A DNA stretch of 64,000 nt from Tubulanus polymorphus (Eukaryota > Nemertea > Palaeonemertea > Tubulaniformes > Tubulanidae), in assembly GCF_964204645.1 (NCBI RefSeq), contig NC_134027.1, positions 27,454,485-27,518,484 of the forward strand, written 5' to 3'. A program made the translations under genes and the position numbers. Within the stretch, counting starts at the first letter, position 1. Each line of letters opens with the position of its first letter. The notes below the pieces were generated by a model. That model saw only the letters and a program-made list of their open reading frames with translations, did not search any database and had not been told where the DNA came from. This document shows positions 13,139 through 50,029 of this stretch, one piece after another.

Positions 13139-13847
13139 TATAAACCACTGATCGTCAATCCATTTTAATCCGTTTTAAACTAGAACAAAATGTCTCCATT
13201 TTTTCCATGAATGTCTGTGTCGTTGTTTTGACAAGTTTCTCGAGTAATCGAGGTATGAACCGCAGAGACTTTCACTCCCGCAATAAAACTAATTGAATTT
13301 AATTGATCGAGACACATTTCAATTCAATTTACAGTTTATTGATACGAGAAATAAATACTGACCGAGGAAACTTAAAAACAAATTTGATTCTCTTTTCATG
13401 GCGGCCCCGCACACAACTTCAGTTACCGCTAGCATCCTGAGTACTTTAGATAAATGTCGTCGATCCTAACGTATGCCAAGTTCGAGCACTCTCGAAGTCC
13501 GCCATTGAGAACAAAGAGTAGGCCATTAATAAGTTGAGTTAAAAGATAATTAATAGGAATGAAAATATTAATACATTTATTGCACATAATCAACAGAATG
13601 TTAGCGAAACAAGAGCGAATACAATATTCATTCAATATAGTGAATCAGGAACAGTAAAGGAACTATTGCACAAACATTGGTCTGGTGCATTATTATTTTA
13701 CTCTGATAAATCTATGTGTAACATTAAGTACAAGTTTTCATTTATCACATTAATTTTACATTAAATAAATAACATGAAATTAGACACATTTAATTTACAT
13801 CCAAACAATCTCTATTTCTATCAATAGTTTCACGAATTCATCAAATG
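13139..13847. other. Intergenic region between BORCS6 and PSKH1
   Basis: About 700 bases hold the PSKH1 promoter/5' UTR on the left and the BORCS6 3' UTR on the right (both genes are on the minus strand). There is no recognisable exon. AATAAA on the minus strand at 13581-13576, about 270 bases after the BORCS6 stop, is a plausible poly(A) signal. Confidence 0.5.
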
Positions 13848-15793
13848 TCACTTTTTCACTTTTGCTAATTTATCCTCCTTGTCTTTAGCCATTTGACTTT
13901 CAAATAAATCCAGTAAGCGTTTAATCTCTTTACTGTTGAATAGATGGTTAAAGGAAAACAATATAGAATCAACTGGACCCATCAGATACAACAGACTCTC
14001 TACGCTTCACTGATCTACAGTAGACTGACTGATCTACAGTAGACTGACTGATCTACAGTAGACTACTTGCCTCTGATTTTATGGGCCCAAGACAACAAGT
14101 GATTATCCAGGATAGTCAGGGCGACACTGGGTCTCATATGAATTGCGTTGGAAACCCTTTAAGATTTTATCCGGAGCACACAACTATTTGAGGCAATCAA
14201 GTGCACATTTAAAGGATACATTTGTTCAGCAACTTTATAAACAGGTTGCATAACTTTAGACATTTCTTCACATTTCGCCATTAATGCATACATTGACTGG
14301 AATTAAAATCAATTAAACATAAATGATACTACTAGACAATTTATTTGGAACCTGACCCCTTCTGACCTTAATGAACTCAACCCCCCTTCTGACCTTGATG
14401 AACTCAACCCCCCTTCTGACCTTATAATCCCTGCTTACCTTAATGCAAGTATCAACACTTTCACATGTATTATCGACACCATTAGAATAAGCGTCTCCGC
14501 ATGAGATCGTAATTGCTGACATCTGCAGAGAAAACATCAATTAAATTTCAAGTAAAAACAGTTAAACGCGCTTTAAATCTTCATCAGATAAGTCATCACA
14601 TAATACTGAAGTACTATTCATTATATGAGCCAAATTTGTAATAAACCTTTGGACAACTGAAAAACTATTTGGAAAGATTTGGGACCAGTGAATTTTGTTT
14701 GAGTTAAACTGATAATGAAAGCATTCCAGTTTTCAAGGAGTCAAATATATTTTCAATTCAAGTGACTAAATGTATGTAATGAACATCCTGACTATGATGA
14801 CTTAAAGCAGCGAATTCCACTGAATTTCTGATCTGACCGCAAACAAACCTTGTGCAACGTCGCTTTTAAATTACCCATCATAAGGTCAAGGTTATCGGCG
14901 ACGCGTTTAGCGTGAGTTTCGATGTCTTTCAAAGCGTGCGGGTCGATCGGCGGGATTTCATCGGGACTCGGATGTAACGGAAGACTAGACGATCGCGACA
15001 TACCGGATACAGACGTGCTACAATACGACGAACTAGAGATACTATTCACGCTACTGATACTACGGATACTGTTAGTTCTACTACTACGAGATAGAGGGCT
15101 ACTCATACGTATCATCTCATTTAAATCTTCCGCAACAAACGACATCATTTTTCCATCTTTCAACAATACACCCTGTTCGTGAAGAGGTATCTCGGTAACG
15201 GCTTGAATCACCGATTCTAAACGCTCTAATGAAACTGACGGTGATTCGACCTCTAATTCCTCAAACGACGACGAGTCCGATGCTGAATGTTGTAGCGGTG
15301 TCGGTAATGTTAAACTCTCCGGTCTCAGCACACCTGCAGCTGCTGCACCTGCACCTGCTGCAGCTGTTAAGTCTATTATTTCCTCGTTACAGCTTGTATT
15401 GATATTCAATGATGAATTATTATTTGAAGGAATCTCCTCTGTTTTATTATTATCACTGTTATCAATCATTGATGGATCATTGTTTATATTATTATCACAT
15501 GTTTTAATGTTTGATTCCGAAGTTTCATTATTTACTGCGCCAAGCTTTGATTCCTCAATATCAAAACCCATCTTGGGTTTCTCCAGGCCCGGTTCCTCCA
15601 GGTCATTCAGCTGGGATTCCTCCAGACGCAACTGGGGTTCCTCTGGACGCAACTGCGGTTCCTCCAGATCCTGTTGCTGGGGTTCCTCCAGATCCTGTTG
15701 CTTGGGTTCCTCCGGACCCTGCTGCAGGGTTTTACTTTTCACCGGATCTGATGACATTTTCTGAACAAGTTGTTTTGATTGTTTAACAATCAC
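13848..15793 (-). CDS. BORCS6: BORCS6 (BLOC-1-related complex subunit 6), complete
   Basis: Four minus-strand exons: 15793-14849, 14522-14439, 14296-14220 and 13932-13848 (TGA). Phases are consistent, giving 396 aa, or 384 aa if Met13 starts. Seen: the C-terminal helical core is strongly BORCS6-like: EIPPIDPHALKDIE, then ITISCGDAYSNGVDN, CIKSMYALMAKCEE, and QIKEIKRLLDLFE. The middle part (VLLKDGKMMSFVAEDLNEMI) matches the short conserved stretch before the core. The N-terminus is low complexity: EEPQQQDLEEPQ-type repeats (about residues 25-75), Asn/Asp-rich sequence, Ala/Gly-rich sequence and Ser-rich sequence. Known: BORCS6 (lyspersin, C17orf59) is a subunit of BORC, which recruits Arl8 to lysosomes for kinesin-driven transport. 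The repeat tract appears at DNA level as the same 21 bp minisatellite found beside the oxidoreductase copies upstream. Confidence 0.92.
14355..14425. repeat. Short direct repeat in BORCS6 intron 2
   Basis: About three copies of CTTCTGACCTTAATGAACTC followed by AACCCCCC lie directly next to the donor site of the 84-base second exon. It is a small, recent local duplication. Confidence 0.7.
15590..15720. repeat. 21 bp minisatellite inside BORCS6 coding exon 1
   Basis: On the + strand the unit reads GGTTCCTCCAGATCCTGTTG or CTGGACGCAACTGGGGTTCC. On the coding strand it translates to EEPQ(Q/L)(Q/R)(D/P/L)LEEPQ. The 21 bp period keeps the frame, so copy number can vary without breaking the protein. 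The same unit, with CAT for CCT, occurs at 18775-18890 and 20838-20992. Confidence 0.8.
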
Positions 15794-16970
15794 GACTCAG
15801 TTACAGTAGAGGTCCACTGTTCACTTGCTTCAGATTAAGTCACACATATCTACTGCATTGTTCACTGGTGCTTTGAGCGGTGCTTGTAGGTAGTATTGTA
15901 ACTGGTGGTGGCGCTAGTAGTAGTGGTGGCGCAGTCCAGAGAAAGGTATGTGTCTATTTTCACTTCCTCTCACATTTCACACACTACAGCTTTATTGTCG
16001 ATATTTTTCCAAACACTTTCTGCTTACATAACAACTCTATTCTCTTTGCCACTGATCATTCCATCCTTTTTTGAAGCTAAAACGACTTTTTCCGTCATTT
16101 AAAACTGTTTTTTTATAAGCGAAAAATAAAAATTATCTACTTCCTGGTGGCTCCACATCGATGAGCTTGATTATGGTTGCGTCACCGAATTATTAATACA
16201 GTGACCTTGAGTTGCATCGCAAAGCTCAAAATAGCCGTAGAAAATCTAAACTTCTTCACCGAATTTCAAAACCATTTAGTAATCTCGATCATTTGTACAA
16301 TATAATCTAATCCCAAACGTAAATTTCCTTCATTAAGAATTACATAGTTTATGATTTTGGTGGAAATAGTTTGGAAATATATGAAATATATATTTGCGTT
16401 TGGTCGATTACCACAGTAAGCAAAATACAAATAATGGGTGACTCCTAACTCCATGAGCGGTTGGAACCGTTCTCTCGACGCTATTCCTCGAAGATACTCT
16501 TATCAGTTTTCATTAGATTGTGGATCTTCTTCATTCAAAGATAGATAATGATTTGTACCTTGGAGAACACTAAACCACAGTAGTTTTTCTAGAGTACTGT
16601 TTATTTATTTCCGGATAAATGAACTTGTCGGATTACAGAGCACATATATGCACTGGTAGCATAATCATATATTTAAGAATTAATCAAGCGTCTGAATTAA
16701 AGATGCATAGTCTCGTGCTAAGCTGTATATAAAGTAGGGATCTTTCTGTGAACATAGTTTGTTCCCACGCGATCCGAAATCAAAGTTTGATGCGCATATG
16801 GCAGAATATAATACGTTACAAGACTGGCGTAGCAAATTAATGTCACCTCGCTCCATCCACCCGCTAATCTTTGCAAAGTGTTATATTACGAAGAAATTAG
16901 CTAATCTAATTGAAGTGATTCGATTAGGAGAAAGGCCTGTGGCCTAACAGTTCCTGATATGATAGGTTGG
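15794..16970. other. Intergenic region upstream of BORCS6
   Basis: This holds the presumed BORCS6 promoter/5' UTR (15794-16100) and then AT-rich sequence without recognisable exons, arrays or palindromes. The right end (16971) is where the approximately 2 kb tandem duplication begins: sequence AATCTAAAAGAGTGCGGTGC occurs here and again at 18911. Confidence 0.5.
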
Positions 16971-18885
16971 AATCTAAAAGAGTGCGGTGCGATCTCCTTG
17001 ATGTGGAAATCTGTCTCTGGATACATTAAATAATATTGTCGGGAATTTATTTGTAACTTCAATTTCGCTTCGCATTTTCTTCTAATTGATAGATAAAATC
17101 TTGAGTATTCGCAGCATCGGAATACGAACTGCGAATCGATGTCGGGTCATTTGTTCTGACAGCTTTCAGAAAAGTTTCCAGTTCTGTTTTATACATGTCA
17201 TCTTCACCATACGTATCATAAGTGTAATATTTATCGATATCTGGAGTCGCGTCGGCGAGGGTTCGAACCCTTAATTTACAGGCTTGTTCACCGAACGGAT
17301 CAATTAATGATAAACTGAGACCGTCGAGTTGTACGTCTATACCGCACTCATACCGGGTCCCGGGGAGACAGACGGTATGGATGAAAGTTCCGATACCCGC
17401 TTCAATGAACCGCCATTGCGCGACTGTAACACGCGCTACCCGCCGCTCTTCGCATTCCTGGGTATTCTCATCCTCTAGACCCTCGGGAAGATGAGCCAGT
17501 TTCCCGGCTGCATCCGTATCTTTAAGCATCATACACTGGACCGAGGATAAATCAATTTCGCAGTCGGTTATATAACGCGTAAGATCGCAGAAATGTGATA
17601 CATGTTCAGCGATAGTTGATCCAAAAACACGGTTATGGTTAAACCAGAATCGCCCGGCCATCTCGGTGTAGGCGCAATAAAACTTCACACTGACCGCCAT
17701 CACTTTACCGCCATGTTCTTTAATCAACTCCTTCATCTTTTCAACCGCTGAATGGTACCTATAATTATACCAAAAAAGATGATTCGGCGATCTTCAGAAT
17801 TATTTCAACTGTTACTTATCATCATTTATTTATCATTACATTATCGATTGTTATTTATCTCTTATCATTACTATAAGAAATGATATAATTACTTTAAAAT
17901 ATTATTATTTCAATAGTTTTTTTCATCAATTTCTCATTTCTATTTCCCATGTATTTTGTGTAACCCTTATTTAATTGAAGACAAAATGATTATTATAATG
18001 AGTAATCACCGAAACATGAATCCTACTGAGATGATCACGTGACGTTTTTCAGCTTCAGACACCAATGTTTCACGATATCGTTCAAACTGTTCTCTCGGTG
18101 AAATAGATAACGGTTTTTCAACTAGTAAATGAATTCCAGCTTTAACGAACTGAAGTTCTACATCTTTACCGTCTTCAAGCGAACCGCGTACTCCGGATGG
18201 AATTCCGATTATAGCGATATCCGGACTCAAAGCTATCAATTGCTTAAAATCGGCGAAAACTTGACAATCTTTGTAGATATGACCGAATTTTGGTGAAGTG
18301 CGTCTCGATTCTAAAACTTTTTCAGCTTTCTCGATATCGATATCAACGATACCTATAATACTGATACCGCCCAATTTCTCCAGTTTATTCACGTGACCCC
18401 ATAGTTTATAAGGATACCCGAAATTGATGCCCCCAGCTCCGACTATGCCAACTCTCAGAACAGAAACCATTTTTCTATGATATTATAAGTCACCGCGCCG
18501 TATTCACTGGGAGTATAAGGTATTGTGTCTCGCCAGAAACGAATGAACAAAGAATCAGATAAAGATATATTTTACCGATTAAATACTGTGCAAAATACTA
18601 AAGTTCAACCGCCCTGATAGGAAAATCACCTGACTATCTGTCTAGACAAGCTGGGAATTAGGTCACAAAAAATCAATCTTATTCAGAAACGACCACAAGA
18701 TTTATTACGAATTGATTTCTGTTGAACGTGTTTCAGTATCTGTTCAAATGTATGTAATGCATTTACTTCACGAGGCTTGAGTTCCTCAATATCTGCATTC
18801 AACTGGGGTTCATCCAGATCCAACTGGGGTTCATCCAGACCCAATTGGAGTTCATCCAGATCCAATTATCGGTCGAGTTCATTCA
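16971..18885. repeat. Tandem segmental duplication, left unit
   Basis: This unit matches 18911-20992. It contains oxidoreductase copy A and the BORCS6-like fragment. Left junction: AATCTAAAAGAGTGCGGTGC at 16971 and 18911. The copy A intron (251 bp) is shorter than that of copy B (379 bp); copy B has extra sequence near 19718-19800 and 19928-19993. Confidence 0.9.
17059..18470 (-). CDS. Gfo/Idh/MocA-family NAD(P)-dependent oxidoreductase, copy A
   Basis: Two minus-strand exons: 18470-18010 and 17758-17059, 386 aa, split inside the Arg codon of GFMFR|YHSA. Seen: N-terminal Rossmann fold with VGIVGAG (residues 7-13), an acidic residue at the end of the second strand (IVDID, 41-45) and the family signature LLVEKPLS with EKP at 118-120. 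The C-terminal alpha/beta domain includes EHVSHFCDL and CLPGTRYE. Known: these enzymes oxidise or reduce sugars, inositols or other polyols with NAD(P). The specific substrate cannot be told from sequence. AATAAA on the minus strand lies within 10 bases of the stop codon. It is one of two tandem copies about 94% identical in protein, and both reading frames are intact. I cannot name an orthologue. Confidence 0.88.
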
Positions 18886-18890
18886 GATCC
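18683..18890 (-). pseudogene. BORCS6 exon-1-like fragment with 21 bp repeats (upstream of copy A)
   Basis: On the minus strand about three LDEPQLD-type repeats are followed by NADIEELKPREVNA. BORCS6 exon 1 has the same order: EEPQL repeats, then FDIEESKLGAVNN. Similarity thus extends past the repeat. There is no open path into the conserved BORCS6 core, so I read it as a truncated duplicate. It could instead be untranslated sequence of the neighbouring oxidoreductase gene. Confidence 0.5.
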
Positions 18891-18998
18891 TACTGATCTA
18901 AACTATAATGAATCTAAAAGAGTGCGGTGCGATCTCCTTGATGTAGAAATCTGTCTCTGGATACATTAAATAATATTGTCGGGAATTTATTTGTAACT

Positions 18999-20538
18999 TC
19001 AATTTCGCTTCGCATTTTCTTCTAATTTATAGATAAAATCTTGAGTATTCGCAGCATCGGAATACGAACTGCGAATCGATGTCGGGTCATTTGTTCTGAC
19101 AGCTTTCAGAAAAGTTTCCAGTTCTGTTTTATACATGTCATCTTCACCATACGTATCATAAGTGTAATATTCATCGACATCTGGAGTCGCGTCGGCGAGG
19201 GTTCGAACCCTTAATTTACAGGCTTGTTCACCGAACGGATCAATTAATGAAAAACTGAGACCGTCGAGATGTACGTCTATACCGCTTTCATACCGGGTTC
19301 CGGGAAGACAGACGGTATGGATGAAAGTTCCGATACCCGCTTCAATGAACCGCCATTGCGCGACTGTAACACGCGCTACCCGCCGCTCTTCGCATTCCTG
19401 GGTATTCTCATCCTCTAGACCCTCGGGAAGATGCGCCAGTTTCCCGGCTGCATCCGGAACTTTAAGCATCATACACTGGACCGAAGATAAATCAATTTCG
19501 CAGTCGGTTATATAACGCGTAAGATCGCAGAAATGTGATACATGTTCAGCGATAACTGATCCAAAAACACGGTTATTGTTAAACCAGAATCGATCAGCTG
19601 TCCCGGTGTAGGCGCAATAAAACTTCACACTGACCGCCATCACTTTTCCGCCATGTTCTTTAATCAACTCCTTCATCTTTTCAACCGCTGAATGGTACCT
19701 ATAATTATACAAAAAGATTATGCACTCACAAAATGATTCGGCGATCTTCAGAATTACATTTCAGAATGAGTTTGAATCAAACATTATTTTCAGTATTAAG
19801 TATTGCCAATTTCAACTGTTACTTATCATCATTTATTTATCATTACATAATCGATTGTTATTTATTATCTCTTATCATTACTATAAGATATAATCAATTC
19901 AAAATATTATTATTTCAATAGTTTTTTCACGAGAGACCTGAACGCGGGTCAATAGTGATTTTACATACAACCTTTATGGATCTGCTCCTATCATCAATTT
20001 CTCATTTCTATTTCCCATGTATTTTGTGTAACCCTTATTTAATTGAAGACAAAATGATTATTATAATGAGTAATCACCGAAACATGAATCCTACTGAGAT
20101 GATCACGTGACGTTTTTCAGCTTCAGACACCAATGTTTCACGATATCGTTCAAATTGTTCTCTCGGTGAAATAGATAACGGTTTTTCAACTAGTAAATGA
20201 ATTCCAGCTTTAACGAACTGAAGTTCTACATCTTTACCGTCTTCAAGCGAACCGCGTACTCCGGGTGGAATTCCGATTATAGCGATATCCGGACTCAAAG
20301 CTATCAATTGCTTAAAATCGGCGAAAACTTGACAATCTTTGTAGATATGACCGAATTTTGGCGAAGAACGTCTCGACTTTAAAATGTTTTCAGCTTTCTC
20401 GATATCGATATCAACGATACTTACGATACTGATACCGCCTAATTTCTCCAGTTTATTCACGTGACCCCATAGTTTATCAGGGTACCCGAAATTAACGGCG
20501 CCAGCTCCGACTATGCCAACTTTCAGAACAGAAACCAT
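18999..20538 (-). CDS. Gfo/Idh/MocA-family NAD(P)-dependent oxidoreductase, copy B
   Basis: Two minus-strand exons: 20538-20078 and 19698-18999, 386 aa, same intron position and phase as copy A. Seen: VGIVGAG, IVDID, LLVEKPLS and the C-terminal domain are all preserved. There are roughly ten replacements against copy A in exon 1 (Gly14Ala, Tyr21Asp, Gly40Ser, Ser92Pro among them) and about a dozen in exon 2, so the pair is about 94% identical. Several changes sit next to the dinucleotide-binding loop (14, 15, 21), which could alter cofactor or substrate preference; that is inference. Both copies keep start, splice sites and stop, so neither looks like a pseudogene. Function as for copy A. Confidence 0.88.
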
Positions 20539-20744
20539 TTTTTCTATGATATATTATGACAGTTAGTCTTAGGTATTACGTGTCACCGCAGAAACGAATC
20601 GTGGAAGAATCAGATGAAAATATATTTTACCGATTAATATACTGTTCAAAGTATAAAAGTTCACCGGAGCTCTGGTGGGAAAATCACCTGACTGTCTAGA
20701 CAAGCTGGGAATTAGGTTACATTAATTTGATCTTATTCATAAAC

Positions 20745-21000
20745 GACCACAAGATTTATTACGAATTGATTTCTGTGAACGTGTTTCAGTATCTTTTCAA
20801 ATGTTATGCATTTACTTCACGAGGCTTTAGTTCCTCAATATCCGCATCCAATTGGAGTTCATCCAGATCCAACTGGGGTTCATCCAGATCCATCTGGGGT
20901 TCACCCAGATCCAACTGGGGTTCATCCAGATCCAACTGGGGTTCACCCAGATCCAACTGGGGTTCATCCAGATCCAACTGGGGTTCATCCCAAATTATTT
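20745..21000 (-). pseudogene. BORCS6 exon-1-like fragment with expanded 21 bp repeats (upstream of copy B)
   Basis: On the minus strand about seven LDLDEPQ/LDLGEPQ repeats run into LDADIEELKPREVNA and then a stop. The array (20838-20992) alternates CATCCAGATC and CACCCAGATC units, a higher-order pattern absent from the shorter copy at 18775. The tail is homologous to the one at 18683 and to BORCS6 exon 1. It could also be the 5' untranslated region of oxidoreductase copy B. Confidence 0.5.
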
Positions 21001-21439
21001 TTCACGTTTGTCTGTAGCCATCAATTGTGATTTTTAACGTCAGTTAATAGTTTGCATTTGACGGTCAATGTGACGCGCTGTGGCCTGCATCTGTAGAGTT
21101 GAGAACGAGAATGAGTTGGGTTTAAAGGATCGATGATGGACGGAAATTACAGAACTTTTGATAAAATAACTATGCAATGAGGGTTGAGGATCGTATTGTC
21201 AATTTTCTATTTTTGCAACTCTTTCTCCAAAAACTACGACTCAATTTGTGGCGAATATTTTTCCAACTCCATATTTGATCAACTCAGTAAGAGATAAAAT
21301 AGTGTTGCAAGATCCACCAGTTCCACCACATTTCTGAGTTAAATTTGACTCAGTGATAAAACAGCGAAAACGAACGAGATTCTAACTCTGAGTTAACTGT
21401 GGACCTGGCGATAAAAGCGAAGTTTTCTGGGTTCAATTT

Positions 21440-21573
21440 CTGTTTCACATATCGCCGCAGAAGTTGCACGCAGCTGCGGTAAGCGAGCACGCGACTCGTG
21501 GTCGCTACTCTCTCTCTCTCTCTCTCCTCTTGACTCTCGCATTAACTGATCATCCAACAAACAGCTCACAACC
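21440..21573 (+). promoter_or_regulatory. Candidate promoter/5' UTR with CT repeat for the cysteine-rich secreted protein gene
   Basis: A (CT)n run at about 21507-21526 lies roughly 50 bases upstream of the predicted start ATG (21574), which has A at -3. Polypyrimidine tracts are common near animal transcription starts, but no TATA box is evident. This is an inference that depends on the exon 1 call. Confidence 0.3.
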
Positions 21574-47535
<25,962 letters not shown>

Positions 47536-48378
47536 AGAATAAGATATTCGTTTGTATAGGTTTGAAAATCTTCATTTCAAATAGTTGTTGGATACAAGTG
47601 ATTTATACAGTGACAATTTGTTAAACGGATAATCATAATGTGTGATATTAAGGCGACGTTAACTCCGACTTGGTGTCAATATTATTAGCTAATTAACACA
47701 GTTAGATGATTGATAATTAGCGAGCTCGGTGGATGTAGAAGGCACGATTGAATTGATATTGTGAAATGCCTTCGAATTTAATGTGCATTTTGGTTCACAA
47801 AAAAGCACCAATAAGTCAGAAGAAAAATCAAGGTTTTCCGTTTACTGGGCCCTGCAGTTGCAAAGTCGATCTTGAATTTTCAGACCTATCCAAGTTGTAA
47901 CATTATCTATAGAACTGTTGGCTGTTCTTGGACTGGTCTAAAATATATTGAAGCCTTGCTTTGAAACAGACCCCCGATGAATTAAAGGTTCCCTCGCCGG
48001 CCTGCTCTACCCCCCAGGGTAAGGGTTACCCCCTAACGACTGTATCTGGTGAGGTTACGATGTGCTTGTAGCTTGCGAAGTAAATTTTAATTTAAAGAAT
48101 AGTTTTGGAAGCTTTATATACGAATATTTTCTATTGAAATGAAAGGTGATGATGAAACGGCTGTTAGATTAGACACTAATATTGTTTATCGCTGAGATCT
48201 GTAATTATATTCAATCGTTTGTTGAATTATTAATTGTATATTAAATGAATGCATAAGGAACATTATTTTGTAAATGGATAATTTGTAATCGACAAATTGT
48301 GTAAATAAAAAATAAGCTAACAACTACGAGCTATTCGCAACATGTTTTCAGTTTTATCTTCTTGGGACAGAACGCGTT

Positions 48379-48470
48379 GATTGCCAGAGTTGGCACATGT
48401 TAGTGTTTGAAAATCCCGCTAACAATGAGCATAGCGGCAGCACCTTACAGTGCATTGACGCAGCGCTGCG
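48379..48470. mobile_element. Half copy of the GGTGCTGCC palindromic element
   Basis: GCCAGAGTTGGCACA, then GTGTTTGAAAATCCCGCTAA and GAGCATAGCGGCAGCACC correspond to the right half of the element at 46212. Confidence 0.65.
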
Positions 48471-48735
48471 GGTTTGAGAAATCCCGGGACAGCCCCGTAC
48501 ATCCTCTATACAGTATCAGGACCACTCTGAATCAGTGTCAGTAATCACTGGATTCGAACCCGGGACACCCCTGTACATCCTCTATTCAGCATCAACCTCA
48601 CTCTGAATCATCAGTAATCACTGGGTTCGACCCGGGGACACACCTGTTCAGCATCTCTGGTCAGTGATTAAAGTGCGTTCGAACCTGGGCCTGGGGCACC
48701 CCTGTACATCAAATCAGTACTTCTCCTAATAGCAA
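48468..48735. repeat. Diverged tandem repeat with TTCGAACCCGGGACA motif
   Basis: Three to four units of about 75-110 bp contain ATCACTGGATTCGAACCCGG, GACACCCCTGTACATC and CACTCTGAATCA. The TTCGAACCC word recalls a tRNA B box, but no tRNA fold is present, so it might descend from a tRNA-derived SINE. Confidence 0.6.
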
Positions 48736-49851
48736 AGTTATTGAGTTCGAACCAGTGACGACCATATTCCGATAGATGGCGAATGTGAAAATGTGGCTCA
48801 TTTTAAAACTTTGATTTTGTCAACTGTAGATTGTAGTAGTTCATAAAATTCCAATAGATGGCGAGTACATCTACTGATTTTTCGACGTTGACGCACCGCG
48901 AGGAGTACTCCGAAACTCTCCTACCAGGCTACGGAATGAATATATGATAAACATTCCATTCAAGGGATCGATGAAGCCAATACAAGACCGGCTTTAAACT
49001 ATCAAATATATCATATTCAAGATTCAGGCAATTATGATATTTTAACCCATCAAAACGATGGTAATTAAATATGGGATTCGTACCTGATCAAAGAATCTGT
49101 CTCGACAAGCTTGCGCATGCGTGTAGTTCTGTCAAAAGTTTGTCGAAGTTCCGTCTCTAGTATTTTACAATCAAAAATATGATGATTACGGATGGACTGT
49201 GACTCTCACATTGGATATAAACTGTTAAATAGGTGGGTTATAAACTGTAGATCGTCGTGAATTCGATCAAGTTTCAGATTCTCGCGTGAATACAACATAA
49301 AACACCCATCACTAATGTAAACAAACTAGTTTTTTAGTTCAGCCACTGAACGCTAGGTGGCCAGCCTAAGTTTATTAAAGATCTTTCACAGAGTTCTCGG
49401 TTCTCAGCACATCCAAATATCGTGGTATAGTTTCAGTGAATGGAAAACATTTCTGAAAATAGGTAAAATGTCAATGAAATGTGCAATCACCTCCCTCACA
49501 GACTGCCCCAGACCCAAAGAATGTTCTTCTTCAAGACTGGTCCCCCGCCCGCCCACGCTAGTCAAGTCAGTAACCTGTCTCTAGTTTAGTTTCACGATCG
49601 GATATTTTCACTAAGCTTATCTGATTATAAAAAGCTTACTACCAACATTTAGGTAACTAACTACCCGCCCACCTTCCCACACACAACAGGCACCTTTTTG
49701 ACGATGTTCAACCCCGACCCTGCAGCGACTGTAATTTAGTCTTTTAGTCTCCTACAAATCAGAATTCAAAATCAAGATGATATGAATAAACAAAACCAAC
49801 CATAACCATTTAAAAGTTCATTAGCACCGAAAGGTGACCCCGCTAAATTGC

Positions 49852-49992
49852 AGGGGCTGCAGTTGCTGAAAAATTGGTTAGAGATAATCAGCGGACAGAT
49901 ACCCTAGAAACAATGAACTTTTAACTTTGTCATTATGTCAACTATGCATTGGTTATCTGTAGCCACTTTTGAGCAACTGACCCCAGCAGTCT
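49852..49992. mobile_element. Palindromic element just upstream of the RPGRIP1L start
   Basis: Left end CAGGGGCTGCAGTTGCTGAA, right end TTTTGAGCAACTGACCCCAG, imperfect inverted repeats; GGTTAGAGATAATC near the left is echoed by GGTTATCTGTAGCC on the right. A relative sits at 53321-53442 within an RPGRIP1L intron. Confidence 0.6.
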
Positions 49993-50029
49993 TAACCCTG
50001 TATTTATAGATAGAACTCTAGAACAGAGA

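Larger units (their letters stand above)
47536..50029. other. 3' UTR of the cysteine-rich gene and intergenic space before RPGRIP1L
   Basis: Holds the presumed 3' UTR with AATAAA at 48304, a half palindromic element (48379-48470), a 75 bp-type repeat (48468-48735), and a degenerate CAGTTGC-family element near 47847-47975. The RPGRIP1L promoter presumably lies in 49000-50029. No further exon recognised. Confidence 0.5.

Noticed and set aside
16759-16947. 62-codon + strand ORF between BORCS6 and the oxidoreductase
   Set aside because: No similarity to a known protein, no splice partner found, and the duplicated unit does not include it.
48530-48720. TTCGAACCC words suggesting tRNA genes
   Set aside because: No cloverleaf can be drawn. 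The words belong to a diverged tandem repeat.
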